This document shows, piece after piece, positions 41,530 through 50,648 of a stretch of 64,000 nucleotides of DNA; the stretch's first letter is position 1; every line of letters starts with the position of its first letter. The position numbers were made by a program, and so were the translations under genes. Origin of the DNA: Oscillospiraceae bacterium (GTDB lineage Bacteria > Bacillota > Clostridia > Oscillospirales > Oscillospiraceae); assembly GCA_022846075.1 (NCBI GenBank), contig AP025582.1, positions 2,666,001 to 2,730,000 of the forward strand. Reading direction: 5' to 3'. Below the pieces are notes generated by a model, which worked only from the letters and a program-made list of their open reading frames with translations, made no database searches and had not been told where the DNA came from.

Positions 41530-41562
41530 GGGCCATGAAGCTACGCTTCATGGCCCTTTTTT
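41530..41562. terminator. Hairpin with T-run, cassette C5 (covariant copy)
   Basis: GGGCCATGAAGC and GCTTCATGGCCC with loop TAC, then T6. Both arms changed (G-C to A-T) relative to the other copies, so pairing is kept. Confidence 0.75.
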
Positions 41563-41691
41563 GCCCTATCCACAACTTTTTTCCAATCTCCAGGGGCGTT
41601 ATACGCCCCTCAATCCCTGGAAAAGCCCGGAATTCCAAGGTTTTAGAGGCGCAAAACCGAACCTTGTCAAAAAACAGAAGGAGGAATTTCC

Positions 41692-44600
41692 ATGAACAAC
41701 CTCAAGCGCGTTCTCAGCTTGGGCTTGGCCGGAACCATGCTCGCGGGCATGATGATGGTCGGCGCCTCTGCTGCGGACGTCAAGGATTTCACTGACGCCA
41801 GTGAGATCGAGCACCAGCAGGCTGTCACTACCATGGTCGCCCTGGGCGTCATCAATGGTAAGGACAACGGCTCTTACGATCCCGAGGCCACCGTCACCCG
41901 CGCCGAGATGGCCAAGATGATCACCATTATGCTCAACGGCGGCAAAGAGCCCACCCTGAGCACCTCCAGCACCCCGATGTTCAGCGACATCGGCACCCAC
42001 TGGGCCCAGAAGTACATCGAGTACTGCGCCGGCAAGGGCGTCATCAACGGCCAGGGCGACGGCACCTTCAACCCCGACGGCACCGTCACCGGCTCCGCCG
42101 CCGCCAAGATGTCCCTGGTGGCCCTCGGCTACGACTCCGAGGTGTTCCACTTCACCGGCATCGACTGGGAGACCAACACCAACGGCACCGCCAACGATCC
42201 CAACGCCGACCTGTACGACGACATCTCCGGCAGCTACGACCCCTCTACCGGCCTGAGCCGTGACAATGCCGCCCAGATGCTCTACAACGTGCTGGACGCC
42301 AAGACCATGACCCGCAACTACGACAAGGTCGTCTCCAACGGCGAGACCACCTACAGCTACTCCCTGTCCGACAAGACCTTCATGGAAGACAAGTTCGGCG
42401 CCATCAAGGTCGAGGGCGTTGTCACCGGCAACGAGTTCGCCCGCCTGGGCGCCGCCGGCACCAACAACAAGGGGACTGCCGAGGACGAGGGCAAGACCCG
42501 CGTCATGGTTACCAACGGCGAGGACCAGGACGAGTATAAGGACAACACCTCTTACCTGTTCTCCATCGCCACCGGCGAGAACGAGCTGGGCAAGGCTGTG
42601 TCCTTCTATGTCAAGCCCTCCTCCACCTCCCAGAAGTCCACCATCCTGGGCTCCGTGATCGTGGCCGAGGACAACGTGATCGTCACCGACGCCTCCAGCG
42701 ACTCCATCGCTGACGTGGCCGACGACAACAGCCTGGACCTGCCTTCCGCCACTCCCATCTACGTCAACTACGGCGCCGGCGGCACCCTGAAGCTGGCTGA
42801 TGCCGGCGCTGACGGCAAGACCGTGGAGAAGCAGGACGGCCTGACCGGCCAGCTGAAGACCCTCATCGACTATGACAACGACGGTGATGTGGACTACATC
42901 TTCCTGACCTCTTACGTGCTGGGCAAGGTCTCCCGCTACGTCACCACCGGCGACGGCGCCATCACCGTGTCCAACTCCACCTACGCCGCCGACGACAAGG
43001 ACGACGTGGCCGGTTTTGACGACGTGGCGAAGGACGACTACGTGCTGGCCGCCTGGATCGGCGGCAAGCTCCACGTGGCCAAGGCCGAGAGCGTCACCGG
43101 CTCCATCGACGCCTACAAGGCCGGCTCCGTCCGGGGCAGCGTCAACACCAACATGAACTCCCTGACCGTGGACGGCACCGCCTACAACGTCTCCCGTGTG
43201 GCTCTGCCCTCCAACAGCGATCTGACCGACGCCGTCAATCAGACCGGCTCCACCCTGCTGGACACCGAGGCCGTCTTCTACCTTGACCACAACGGCTACA
43301 TCGCCGGTATGGGCGACGTGGAGGCCGTGGTGCGTAACTTTGCCTACATCTGGGGCAACGACAGAAGCACCTCCGTTAAGGACGCCGTGGTCAAGGCCAC
43401 CCTGTCCGACGGCACCACCAAGTCCTACACCCTCAGCGACAACAGCGACGCCTCCGTCAAGACTCTCGCCGGCGGCAACGCTGACGACGGTCTGGCCGGC
43501 CAGATCTACAACTACTCCATCACCAGCAGCGGCGAGCTGAAGCTGACCGCCCCCACCAGCAACACCTACAAGGGCACCAGCAAGGGCAACAGCGTGATCA
43601 CCAGCGGCCAGGCCATCACCAGCTTCTCCAAGGGCCTGCGGACGGTGACCTACAACTCCACCGCTAAGTCCACCGCCACCTCCAGCACCGCGTTCTTCTA
43701 CGTGACCACCGGCAATAACAACAAGACCACCAAGGTCTCTGTGTACACCGGCTACGCCAGCGCTCCCAGCGTTGCCGCCGGCGGTAAGATCGGCGTCGTG
43801 GAGAACGGCGGCGACGCCGTGGCCGTGGTCATGGTGAACAGCACCGCTGCCACCGCCAGCCTGGGCGACAACTACCTGTACATCGCCAGCGCCGGCTCCA
43901 CCACCTCTGATTACACCAACGCCACCGCCATTCTGCAGGACAGCGACGTAATCGAGGACATCAAGGTCAACGACGACGGCAAGGCTCCCGAGAAGGGCCG
44001 CGTCTACACCTACACTGTGGATTCCGACGGCTACTACGAGCTGGCCGATCCCCGCACCTCCAACGGCGGCAACAACGAGACCTACTACGTTGAGGGTCTC
44101 ATCACCAGCGGCGGCAGCAGCACCGTCATCATCGGCGCTGGCATCGATAACGCCGGCAACAGCATCTCCGCCATCCTGCCCGCCGGCAGCAACGGCGAGT
44201 TCAAGATCACCAACAACACCGTCATCATCGACTTCACCGACAAGCCCAGCAAGCCCGCGGTCTCCCTGGGCGGCGCGCTGACCAAGCAGGACGACGTGGT
44301 CGTCGGCGCTCTGATTGATGACGACGAGCTGAAGATGGTGGTCTTCCAGACCCGCACCTCCACCAGCGGAAACACTCCCACGCTGAGTACCGACGTGAAG
44401 GTTATCAACTCTGACAAGAGCAACAGCTATGCCAACCCCACATTCTATGTGGAAGACGGCAGCACCATCGGCACCGCTGACATGAAGACCGCTCTGGCTG
44501 CGGTTATGGCCGCGGACGGCTGCACCAACATTGAGTTCAACGGCACCGCCTCCGTGAAGTTCACCAAGGGCAACAACACTGATACCACTTCCTTTGCGAA

Positions 44601-45132
44601 TGGCGGCCTGTCCGCCGCCAAGAACCAGGTCTTCAAGTACACCGTCAACGGCGGCGCCGCCAAGTACGCTCTGGCCGCCACCGACATCAAGGCCGACGTG
44701 GCCGGCGGCAAGTGGTACACCGACGACGCCGGCAAGAACTACAAGGCCATCGTCACCGGCGGCAACACCCTCACCATCAGCAAGGACACCGACTTTGAGG
44801 ACGGCTACTATGAGGTCGCCATGCCTAACTCCGTCACCGTGTCCGGTGCTACCAATGCTGGCCTGGGTTCTGCCACTGTGACCGCCAAGGTTGGCACTGC
44901 GGCTAAAGCCTACGCCAAGGCGTCCGGCACCGTGACTATCACCCTGACTTCCGATACCGCTCCCACCGCTGGCAAGGCCATCACCGTTAGCGTGACCGGC
45001 ACTGGTGTCACCGCGATTACCACTCAGGAAATCGCCTTCTCCGGCATGACTGCCACCGTGACCGTCAGCCTGACTAGCGGCATCAGCAATGATGTCAGCG
45101 ACCTGGCCATCACTCTGGCTGACAAGGCCTAA
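41692..45132 (+). CDS. SLH-5: large secreted S-layer homology protein
   Basis: 1146 residues. Signal peptide LGLAGTMLAGMMMVGASA; SLH repeats at about 30-85, 92-150 (FSDIGTHWAQKYIEYCAGKG) and to 208; Ca-loop-like LIDYDNDGDVDYIFL near residue 390. The middle resembles SLH-3, -4 and -7 and the last 150 residues resemble SLH-3 (VFKYTVNGGAAKYALA, KWYTDDAGKNYKA, ITTQEIAFSG). Strong C-ending codon bias suggests high expression. The cassette upstream has the best promoter of the set. Confidence 0.85.
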   Translation: MNNLKRVLSLGLAGTMLAGMMMVGASAADVKDFTDASEIEHQQAVTTMVALGVINGKDNGSYDPEATVTRAEMAKMITIMLNGGKEPTLSTSSTPMFSDIGTHWAQKYIEYCAGKGVINGQGDGTFNPDGTVTGSAAAKMSLVALGYDSEVFHFTGIDWETNTNGTANDPNADLYDDISGSYDPSTGLSRDNAAQMLYNVLDAKTMTRNYDKVVSNGETTYSYSLSDKTFMEDKFGAIKVEGVVTGNEFARLGAAGTNNKGTAEDEGKTRVMVTNGEDQDEYKDNTSYLFSIATGENELGKAVSFYVKPSSTSQKSTILGSVIVAEDNVIVTDASSDSIADVADDNSLDLPSATPIYVNYGAGGTLKLADAGADGKTVEKQDGLTGQLKTLIDYDNDGDVDYIFLTSYVLGKVSRYVTTGDGAITVSNSTYAADDKDDVAGFDDVAKDDYVLAAWIGGKLHVAKAESVTGSIDAYKAGSVRGSVNTNMNSLTVDGTAYNVSRVALPSNSDLTDAVNQTGSTLLDTEAVFYLDHNGYIAGMGDVEAVVRNFAYIWGNDRSTSVKDAVVKATLSDGTTKSYTLSDNSDASVKTLAGGNADDGLAGQIYNYSITSSGELKLTAPTSNTYKGTSKGNSVITSGQAITSFSKGLRTVTYNSTAKSTATSSTAFFYVTTGNNNKTTKVSVYTGYASAPSVAAGGKIGVVENGGDAVAVVMVNSTAATASLGDNYLYIASAGSTTSDYTNATAILQDSDVIEDIKVNDDGKAPEKGRVYTYTVDSDGYYELADPRTSNGGNNETYYVEGLITSGGSSTVIIGAGIDNAGNSISAILPAGSNGEFKITNNTVIIDFTDKPSKPAVSLGGALTKQDDVVVGALIDDDELKMVVFQTRTSTSGNTPTLSTDVKVINSDKSNSYANPTFYVEDGSTIGTADMKTALAAVMAADGCTNIEFNGTASVKFTKGNNTDTTSFANGGLSAAKNQVFKYTVNGGAAKYALAATDIKADVAGGKWYTDDAGKNYKAIVTGGNTLTISKDTDFEDGYYEVAMPNSVTVSGATNAGLGSATVTAKVGTAAKAYAKASGTVTITLTSDTAPTAGKAITVSVTGTGVTAITTQEIAFSGMTATVTVSLTSGISNDVSDLAITLADKA

Positions 45133-45171
45133 ATCTTCCGCTCCCGCGTAAAAAACTTTTTCAAATAAGGT

Positions 45172-45208
45172 TTCACCCCCGGACCAGAAATGGCCCGGGG
45201 GTGTTTTT
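45172..45208. terminator. Shared terminator of SLH-5 and fibre-e
   Basis: CACCCCCGG and CCGGGGGTG with a 12-base imperfect centre, followed by T5 on the plus strand. Confidence 0.75.
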
Positions 45209-45212
45209 ACCC

Positions 45213-45626
45213 TCACTCGAAGGCGGCGTAGTGGTAGACGATGCCGTTTGTATTGACGCTGCCGGAGCTGTATGTGGGGTCGAAGCAGACCCGCAGGCCG
45301 CTGCCCTCAATGGCCACCGCCGGCTGTGCCCCCGGCACGGACGCCAGCGGGTGGCCCGCGACCGCCAGCCCGCCGCAGGGACCGGTGCGGGTGTTTTCCA
45401 CCCGTACGCCGCTGCCCTGCTTCACCAGCACCGCCCGCGGGGGGAAGGGCAGGGGGATGTACCGGCTTTCCGCCCCGTCGCCCAGATACGCCCCCGCCGC
45501 CACCCGTCCCAGCGGCCCCACGGCGGCATCAATAGCGATAAAATTCTCGTTGAACTCCTCCCTCGAAAAGTTGTCCCCCGGCTCCCACAGGTGGAGCCCA
45601 AAGCATTCCGTCTGATTCTGTGACAC
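45213..45626 (-). CDS. Fibre-e: small phage-tail-fibre-like protein
   Basis: 137 residues. GTG 45626 as in fibre-c and -d. N-terminus NQTECFGLHLWEPGDNF then SREEFNENF (Leu to Ser, the only change in that motif), an insert with GPLGRVAAGAYLGDGAESRY, LPFPPRAVLVKQ, and GGLAVAGHP shared with fibre-d and -f. End YHYAAFE. The tip is the most diverged of the set from residue 60 onward while the first 35 residues match fibre-d almost exactly. Convergent with SLH-5 and divergent from SLH-6. Confidence 0.7.
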   Translation of the reverse strand: MSQNQTECFGLHLWEPGDNFSREEFNENFIAIDAAVGPLGRVAAGAYLGDGAESRYIPLPFPPRAVLVKQGSGVRVENTRTGPCGGLAVAGHPLASVPGAQPAVAIEGSGLRVCFDPTYSSGSVNTNGIVYHYAAFE

Positions 45627-45809
45627 ATCCATTCCCCCTTCTCCCTCTTGGGCAACAGACCATAAAAGTGCCATTAATCTGCCCCTACTTTCCCCACGGC
45701 CCAACTGCGCCCTTTTTCCGCAAGAGTTGCCCAAGTCTACCAAAAGTCAACCACAAAACCCGTACAAACCCTTTAAAACCAAGCCATTTCACCGTTTTCC
45801 CCCTTCGTT

Positions 45810-45838
45810 TTGTCAACCAAAAAGTCTACCACCACAAC
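45810..45838 (+). promoter_or_regulatory. Promoter-like element of cassette C6
   Basis: TTGTCA, 17-base spacer, CACAAC (45833-45838). Confidence 0.4.
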
Positions 45839-45843
45839 AAAAA

Positions 45844-45875
45844 GGGCCGTGAAGCATAGCTTCACGGCCCTTTTT
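45844..45875. terminator. Hairpin with T-run, cassette C6
   Basis: GGGCCGTGAAGC and GCTTCACGGCCC, loop ATA, then T5. Confidence 0.7.
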
Positions 45876-46003
45876 GTTATTTTTTGCAACCTTTTCTAAA
45901 TCCCCAGGGGCGTTATACGCCCCTGAATCCCTGAAAAAGCCCATGTTTTCAGGGATTTACGGCAAAATGACACACCCCGCCAAAAACAGAAGGAGGAATT
46001 TCC

Positions 46004-49000
46004 ATGAACAACCTCAAGCGCGTTCTCAGCTTGGGTCTGGCCGGAACCATGCTCGCGGGCATGATGATGGTCGGCGCCGGAGCTGTGAACGGAAAGGATT
46101 TCACCGATCAGGATGAAATCAAGCACTCTGAGGCCGTCAACACCCTGGTGACTCTGAACGTCATCGCGGGTAAGGATACCGGCGCTTATGATCCCGCCGG
46201 CTCCCTGACCCGGGCTGAGATGGCCAAGCTCATCGTCTACACCCTGAACGGCGGCAAGGAGCCCGTGCTGAGCACTAAGGCTGTCCCTACCTACTCCGAC
46301 ATCAAGGGCCACTGGGCTGAGAAGTACATCGAGTACTGCTCCAACCTGGGCATTATCGCCGGAGTGGGCGACGGCACCTTTGCTCCCGACGCCACCCTCA
46401 CCGGCGCCCAGGCCGCCAAGATGCTGCTGGTGTCCATGAACTATGACGCCAAGGTCTTCGGCTTTACCGGCATCGACTGGGAGCTAAGCGTCAACTCCGA
46501 GGCCAACAAGGCGAAGCTGTACAAGGATCTGGGCGGCATGGACCCCACTCAGACCATCACCCGTGACGACGCCGCTCAGCTGATGTACAACGGCATCCTG
46601 GCCGGCACCATGGAGAAGAGCTGGGGCCAGAACATGTCCACCGGCGAGATCTCCCAGAACTACACCCAGACCGGTGCCTCCCTGTTCAGCGACAAGTTCG
46701 ACGGCGTGGCCTATGAGGGCATTCTGACCGCCTCCGGCAAGTACGCCCTCTCCGGTTCCACCCACAACAAGGACTATTTTGACGTTCAGCTCAAGAAGGT
46801 CGACAACCTGGAACTGACCGCCACCACCTCTCCCACTCTGAACCACACCCAGTCCTTGAAGTACGTTGACCAGGACCTGACCAGCCTGCTGGGCCAGTAC
46901 GTGAAGGTTCTGTACAACGCCAAGGACAAGGAAGTTTACGGCGTGTACGGTGTGGCGGAGAAGAACAACATCGTCATTACCACCACCACTGACAACGTCA
47001 GCGAGGTGAAGAGCGACTCCATCAAGATCGACGACGTGAAGTATGACACCGACGGCCTGACTTACACCGCCAGCGATTCCTGGGCCGACAAGGTCACCTT
47101 CATCGACAACGACGGCGACGACAAGATCGAGCTGGCCATCGTGCAGCCCGTGTCCGTCTACAAGGTCTCCTACGTGGGCGCCTCCACCGTCACCCTGACC
47201 GACAAGAAGGGCAACTATGCCGAGAGCAGCCTGAGCAACAAGCTCGACGACATTCTGTACTATGACGGCATGGCCAAGGACGACATCGTCATCGGCTATG
47301 AAGACCTGTACAGCGGCAAGCTGATGCTGGAGAAGGCCGAGGTCCTCACCAACCAGATCACCGGCTACAAGGCCTCCAACAGCACCTATCAGCTGGACGG
47401 CGCCTGGTACTCCAACCAGAGCGGCAAGTCCATTGCTCTGAACGACACCCTGAACTACGTGGCCATCGGCGGCGTGGTCTACTACGCCAAGGTCACCTCC
47501 GGCGCCAACGACGTGACCAACATGGCCATGGTCATCAACACTGGCTCCGACATGAACGGCAGCCAGGCTAAACTGTTGTTCTCCGACGGCACCAAGAAGG
47601 TCGTCTACCTTGCCTCCGGCACTGCTGCTGCTACTGCCGGTAACCTGTACACCTATGAGATCAACAATTCCAACGAGTACAAGCTGGCCACCCTGACCGC
47701 CACCATGGGCGATTACACCAAGACCGGCACTGACGTTGTGTCTCTGGACGGCACCAGCAACGGCGGCACCTATGGTACCACCCAGATTGCCGACGACGCT
47801 GTGATCTTCCTGTATAAGGGCCAGGTCGGTACCGCCCAGTCCTACAACGACGGCAAAGTCATCACCGGCAAAGAGCTGAAGACCATTGTTACCAACGCCG
47901 GTAGTACCCAGGCCTCTGAGGCTGGCACCGATGCCTCCCTCCCTGCCGCCACCACCGATATTTTCAAGACCGGTATGGGCGGCTTCACCAAGGCTACCAA
48001 CGGCCTGACTAAGGTAGCCGTGGCCGCTGTTGCGACCTATAAGTATCCCGCTTCCGCCAGCGCCGTCGTAAATTGGCCCACCACCGCCTCCTCCGCCAAC
48101 TATGGCTTCATCGTGGCCGCTCCCTACCAGACCACCATTGACGGCACCAAGTACATGATGTACAAGGTCTGGGACGGCGAGAACACCGTGGACTACAAGT
48201 TCAAGACCGACAGCACCACTCCCGCCGGCGTGAAGTTCCAGGTCATCGGCTACGACATCGTGGACGACAGCACCATCAAGAACGTCACCTCTATCAGCAC
48301 CACCTCCAACGCTGTCACCGGCCTGTCCGGCAGCGAGGTCAGCTTCAAGTACGCCATGACCAACCTGGGCGCCGGTGTCATCGGCAAGCTGGACGGCAAC
48401 ACCAAGTACCTGTACGTCAACACCGATGCTGACAAGGCCGAGGAGATCGGCGTCACCGGCGGCTCCGTGCAGACCGCCATCCAGCCCAACAGCGGCATCT
48501 ACGTCAAGAACGTGCTGGCCACTGTCAACACCGACAAGACCATCCAGCTCATCGTGGTCGACGTGAACAACACCATGGCTCTCCAGAGCAGTGAGAAGAG
48601 TGCGCTGACCATCACCGGCCTGCCCACCGGCTACACCGTGACTGTGGATGGCGTGGAGTACTCCGCCACCACCGCCAATGTTGTGAAGCCCGGCGATGTG
48701 GTCAAGGTCAGCCGCGACGCCACCGGCTCCGCTACCGTTGCCGGCCTGACCATCAGCGACACCACCACCACCAACGCTGCCGCTCTGCCCGCCGCCGGCC
48801 AGTCCACCACCTTCATTGCCGACGGTACTGCCCTGACCGTGGCGTTCGGCGCTCCCGTTGCGACCGCCAACATCGCCATCAAGTATCAGGCTACCGGCCT
48901 TGTCGGTGGCTCTCAGACCGCCGCCGCTCCCGGCGCTGCCGCTGTTGCAATCAACAATGCGGTTAGCTCCGTGGTCCTGACCCTGACTGACACTGCGGCT

Positions 49001-49192
49001 CAGGTCATTACCGTGACTGGCACCGATGCCGCTAAGGTTTCTTTCACTGACAGCGGCGCCAACACTGCACTCACTGTGGACACCAGCGCTGTGTCTGCCG
49101 CCGGCGGCACTGTTGTCTTTGACATCACCGTTACCGAAGCTGGCTGCACCTCCATCACCTACAATGTGACTGTGACCGTGGCTAACCCCTAA
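46004..49192 (+). CDS. SLH-6: large secreted S-layer homology protein
   Basis: 1062 residues. Signal peptide LGLAGTMLAGMMMVGAGA; SLH repeats at about 30-85 (SLTRAEMAKLIVYTLNGG), 92-150 (YSDIKGHWAEKYIEYCSNLG) and to 205 (TRDDAAQLMYNGI). Ca-loop-like FIDNDGDDKIELAIV near residue 365. After the SLH part it resembles SLH-1 and SLH-2 (KVTSGANDVTNMAMVI; KVWDGENTVDYK) rather than its neighbours SLH-4 and SLH-5. C-terminal beta region ends YNVTVTVANP. Faces fibre-f across a 19-bp-arm perfect palindrome. Confidence 0.85.
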   Translation: MNNLKRVLSLGLAGTMLAGMMMVGAGAVNGKDFTDQDEIKHSEAVNTLVTLNVIAGKDTGAYDPAGSLTRAEMAKLIVYTLNGGKEPVLSTKAVPTYSDIKGHWAEKYIEYCSNLGIIAGVGDGTFAPDATLTGAQAAKMLLVSMNYDAKVFGFTGIDWELSVNSEANKAKLYKDLGGMDPTQTITRDDAAQLMYNGILAGTMEKSWGQNMSTGEISQNYTQTGASLFSDKFDGVAYEGILTASGKYALSGSTHNKDYFDVQLKKVDNLELTATTSPTLNHTQSLKYVDQDLTSLLGQYVKVLYNAKDKEVYGVYGVAEKNNIVITTTTDNVSEVKSDSIKIDDVKYDTDGLTYTASDSWADKVTFIDNDGDDKIELAIVQPVSVYKVSYVGASTVTLTDKKGNYAESSLSNKLDDILYYDGMAKDDIVIGYEDLYSGKLMLEKAEVLTNQITGYKASNSTYQLDGAWYSNQSGKSIALNDTLNYVAIGGVVYYAKVTSGANDVTNMAMVINTGSDMNGSQAKLLFSDGTKKVVYLASGTAAATAGNLYTYEINNSNEYKLATLTATMGDYTKTGTDVVSLDGTSNGGTYGTTQIADDAVIFLYKGQVGTAQSYNDGKVITGKELKTIVTNAGSTQASEAGTDASLPAATTDIFKTGMGGFTKATNGLTKVAVAAVATYKYPASASAVVNWPTTASSANYGFIVAAPYQTTIDGTKYMMYKVWDGENTVDYKFKTDSTTPAGVKFQVIGYDIVDDSTIKNVTSISTTSNAVTGLSGSEVSFKYAMTNLGAGVIGKLDGNTKYLYVNTDADKAEEIGVTGGSVQTAIQPNSGIYVKNVLATVNTDKTIQLIVVDVNNTMALQSSEKSALTITGLPTGYTVTVDGVEYSATTANVVKPGDVVKVSRDATGSATVAGLTISDTTTTNAAALPAAGQSTTFIADGTALTVAFGAPVATANIAIKYQATGLVGGSQTAAAPGAAAVAINNAVSSVVLTLTDTAAQVITVTGTDAAKVSFTDSGANTALTVDTSAVSAAGGTVVFDITVTEAGCTSITYNVTVTVANP

Positions 49193-49222
49193 TAGCGGTA
49201 CCAACAGGCACAAGGTACAAAC

Positions 49223-49260
49223 AAGGAAGCGCCCCGGAGAATTCTCCGGGGCGCTTCCTT
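49223..49260. terminator. Shared bidirectional terminator of SLH-6 and fibre-f
   Basis: A perfect 38-base palindrome: AAGGAAGCGCCCCGGAGAA followed directly by its reverse complement. Confidence 0.85.
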
Positions 49261-49269
49261 TATCCATGT

Positions 49270-49626
49270 TTACCAGATCGCCAGATAGAAAAACAGATTG
49301 TTGTCGATGTTGTTGGAGATGTCCACGGAAAACCCCTGATTGGTCACGGTAACGCTCCCGCCCAGGGAGTGCTGTCCCGGCATGGCCAGCCCTCCTGCTT
49401 GCACGTATTGGTCCCGCACTCCGCTGGCCCGTTCCACCAGCACCGCTTTGGGGGCAAAGCCCAGCAGAATTGCCCGTCCGTTCGTTCCGTCTCCAATGTA
49501 GACGCCATACACAACTCTTGCGGCGTCGTCCAACGCCTCAAAATTCTCGTTAAACTCCTCCCTCAAAAAATCGTCCCCCGGTGCCCACAGGTGAAGCTGA
49601 TAGCTTGCCGTTTGATTCGTTGACAT
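49270..49626 (-). CDS. Fibre-f: small phage-tail-fibre-like protein
   Basis: 118 residues, shortest of the set. ATG 49626 after GAGGGAGGG. N-terminus NQTASYQLHLWAPGDDF (Gly to Gln and Glu to Ala in the core motif), LREEFNENFEALDDAARV, tip YIGDGTNGRAILLGFAP, GGLAMPGQHSLGG and the end FFYLAIW. No signal peptide. Convergent with SLH-6. Upstream there is no box cassette; the next gene on the left-moving strand is walI, separated by a strong terminator. Confidence 0.7.
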   Translation of the reverse strand: MSTNQTASYQLHLWAPGDDFLREEFNENFEALDDAARVVYGVYIGDGTNGRAILLGFAPKAVLVERASGVRDQYVQAGGLAMPGQHSLGGSVTVTNQGFSVDISNNIDNNLFFYLAIW

Positions 49627-49723
49627 ACTATGAAATCCCTCCCTCTCTGCCCATGGCGGAAATGGTGAACGCGTTCCTCTTTTTTATCCTCTACCTGCCC
49701 CCAGGCCCCACTGCGCCTATTTT

Positions 49724-49766
49724 AAAAAAGCCGGCCCGGAACGATTTCGTTCCAGGCCGGCTTTTT
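49724..49766 (-). terminator. Terminator of the wal operon
   Basis: AAAAAGCCGGCC...GGCCGGCTTTTT with an inner GGAACG/CGTTCC stem; T-run on the minus strand beyond walI. Confidence 0.9.
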
Positions 49767-49808
49767 CATTATCGGGTTGATCTGTATTGCAGTTCGTCAC
49801 TCCGCCTT

Positions 49809-50630
49809 TTATTCCGCCGCCGTCACCGCGCCCGTGACGGCGTCCACGGCGTAGCGCCAGGGCCAGGTGTCCGTCTCGATATACCAGGCCGGGGTCAGGG
49901 TCACAGGCCCCGTGCCTCCGGCGGCGTACCCGGCGTACATCTCCGTGATCCCCGAACAGACGTAGCCCTCCTTGTTGAGGGCCTCCAGAAAACGGGACAG
50001 GGCGGTGGAAGCGGTGAGCAGGTTTTCCCCCGCCGTGCGCTCCGCCGTCCCGGTCAGCCAGCGGCCGCTGAGCTGCCGCAGCGCGCCGTCCTGATAGGTC
50101 AGGGTGACGGCCAGATCGGGCACAGGCGTCCCCTCCCAAAGCTGGGTGAAGGTGAGCCGCAGGGTGCTGCCCTGGGTCTCCCGGGACGCTTCCTGAACCT
50201 GAAGGCCCAGAGCCTCCAGCAGCTCCGCCCCGGCCTGATCGGCGTCGGTGCCGTCCAGCGGCCAGGCGGCGGCGTCAAATTCCGCTGACGCTTCCCCCGT
50301 GGGGGAGAAGGTCACGGTGCCCTTTTCCCCCGTGTACAGGGTCCTGGAGCCCACCGGGGCCGCCTTGCTCACCGGCCCCACCAAAAGGGCGGCCTCGGCC
50401 TCTCCCATGGGAGAGGCGGTCACCCGCAGGCTGGACAGGGGCATGGCGCCCGGAACCTCCTCCGGCGCGAAGGCGATGCCGCCCCGCTCCAGGATGGTGA
50501 TCATCCGCTCCCGAGTCTCCCGCTCGCTGCGGGCGGTCCGGCCGGCCCGCAGGCCCACCATTGCCAGAAGGCAGACATTGACCACCACCAGCAAAAGCAG
50601 GATGATATTTTTGATTTTCGACCAGCGCAT
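49809..50630 (-). CDS. walI: WalI/YycI-like regulator of the WalK kinase
   Basis: 273 residues. One N-terminal membrane helix (about 7-26, IILLLLVVVNVCLLAMVGL) and an extracellular beta domain ending in a YycI-like part with ITEMYAGYAAGGTGPVTLTPAWYIETD. YycI and YycH bind WalK at the membrane and tune its activity in Bacillus. Eighteen bases after walH. Last gene of the operon. Sequence similarity to Bacillus YycI is weak, so order carries much of the call. Confidence 0.8.
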   Translation of the reverse strand: MRWSKIKNIILLLLVVVNVCLLAMVGLRAGRTARSERETRERMITILERGGIAFAPEEVPGAMPLSSLRVTASPMGEAEAALLVGPVSKAAPVGSRTLYTGEKGTVTFSPTGEASAEFDAAAWPLDGTDADQAGAELLEALGLQVQEASRETQGSTLRLTFTQLWEGTPVPDLAVTLTYQDGALRQLSGRWLTGTAERTAGENLLTASTALSRFLEALNKEGYVCSGITEMYAGYAAGGTGPVTLTPAWYIETDTWPWRYAVDAVTGAVTAAE

Positions 50631-50648
50631 GGCCCCGCTCCTTTCCCC

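Larger units (their letters stand above)
41411..41691 (+). repeat. S-layer upstream cassette C5 (before SLH-5)
   Basis: GAGTTGCCCAA lead, outer box pair, inner box pair 41498-41516, hairpin 41530-41562, palindrome 41592-41610, type B leader (GGTTTTAGAGGCGCAAAACC region). The hairpin here carries a compensated base-pair change against all other copies. Confidence 0.85.
45724..46003 (+). repeat. S-layer upstream cassette C6 (before SLH-6)
   Basis: GAGTTGCCCAA lead, outer and inner box pairs, hairpin 45844-45875, palindrome 45906-45924, type A leader, AGAAGGAGG. Leader type A is joined here to a signal peptide otherwise found with type B leaders. Confidence 0.85.
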
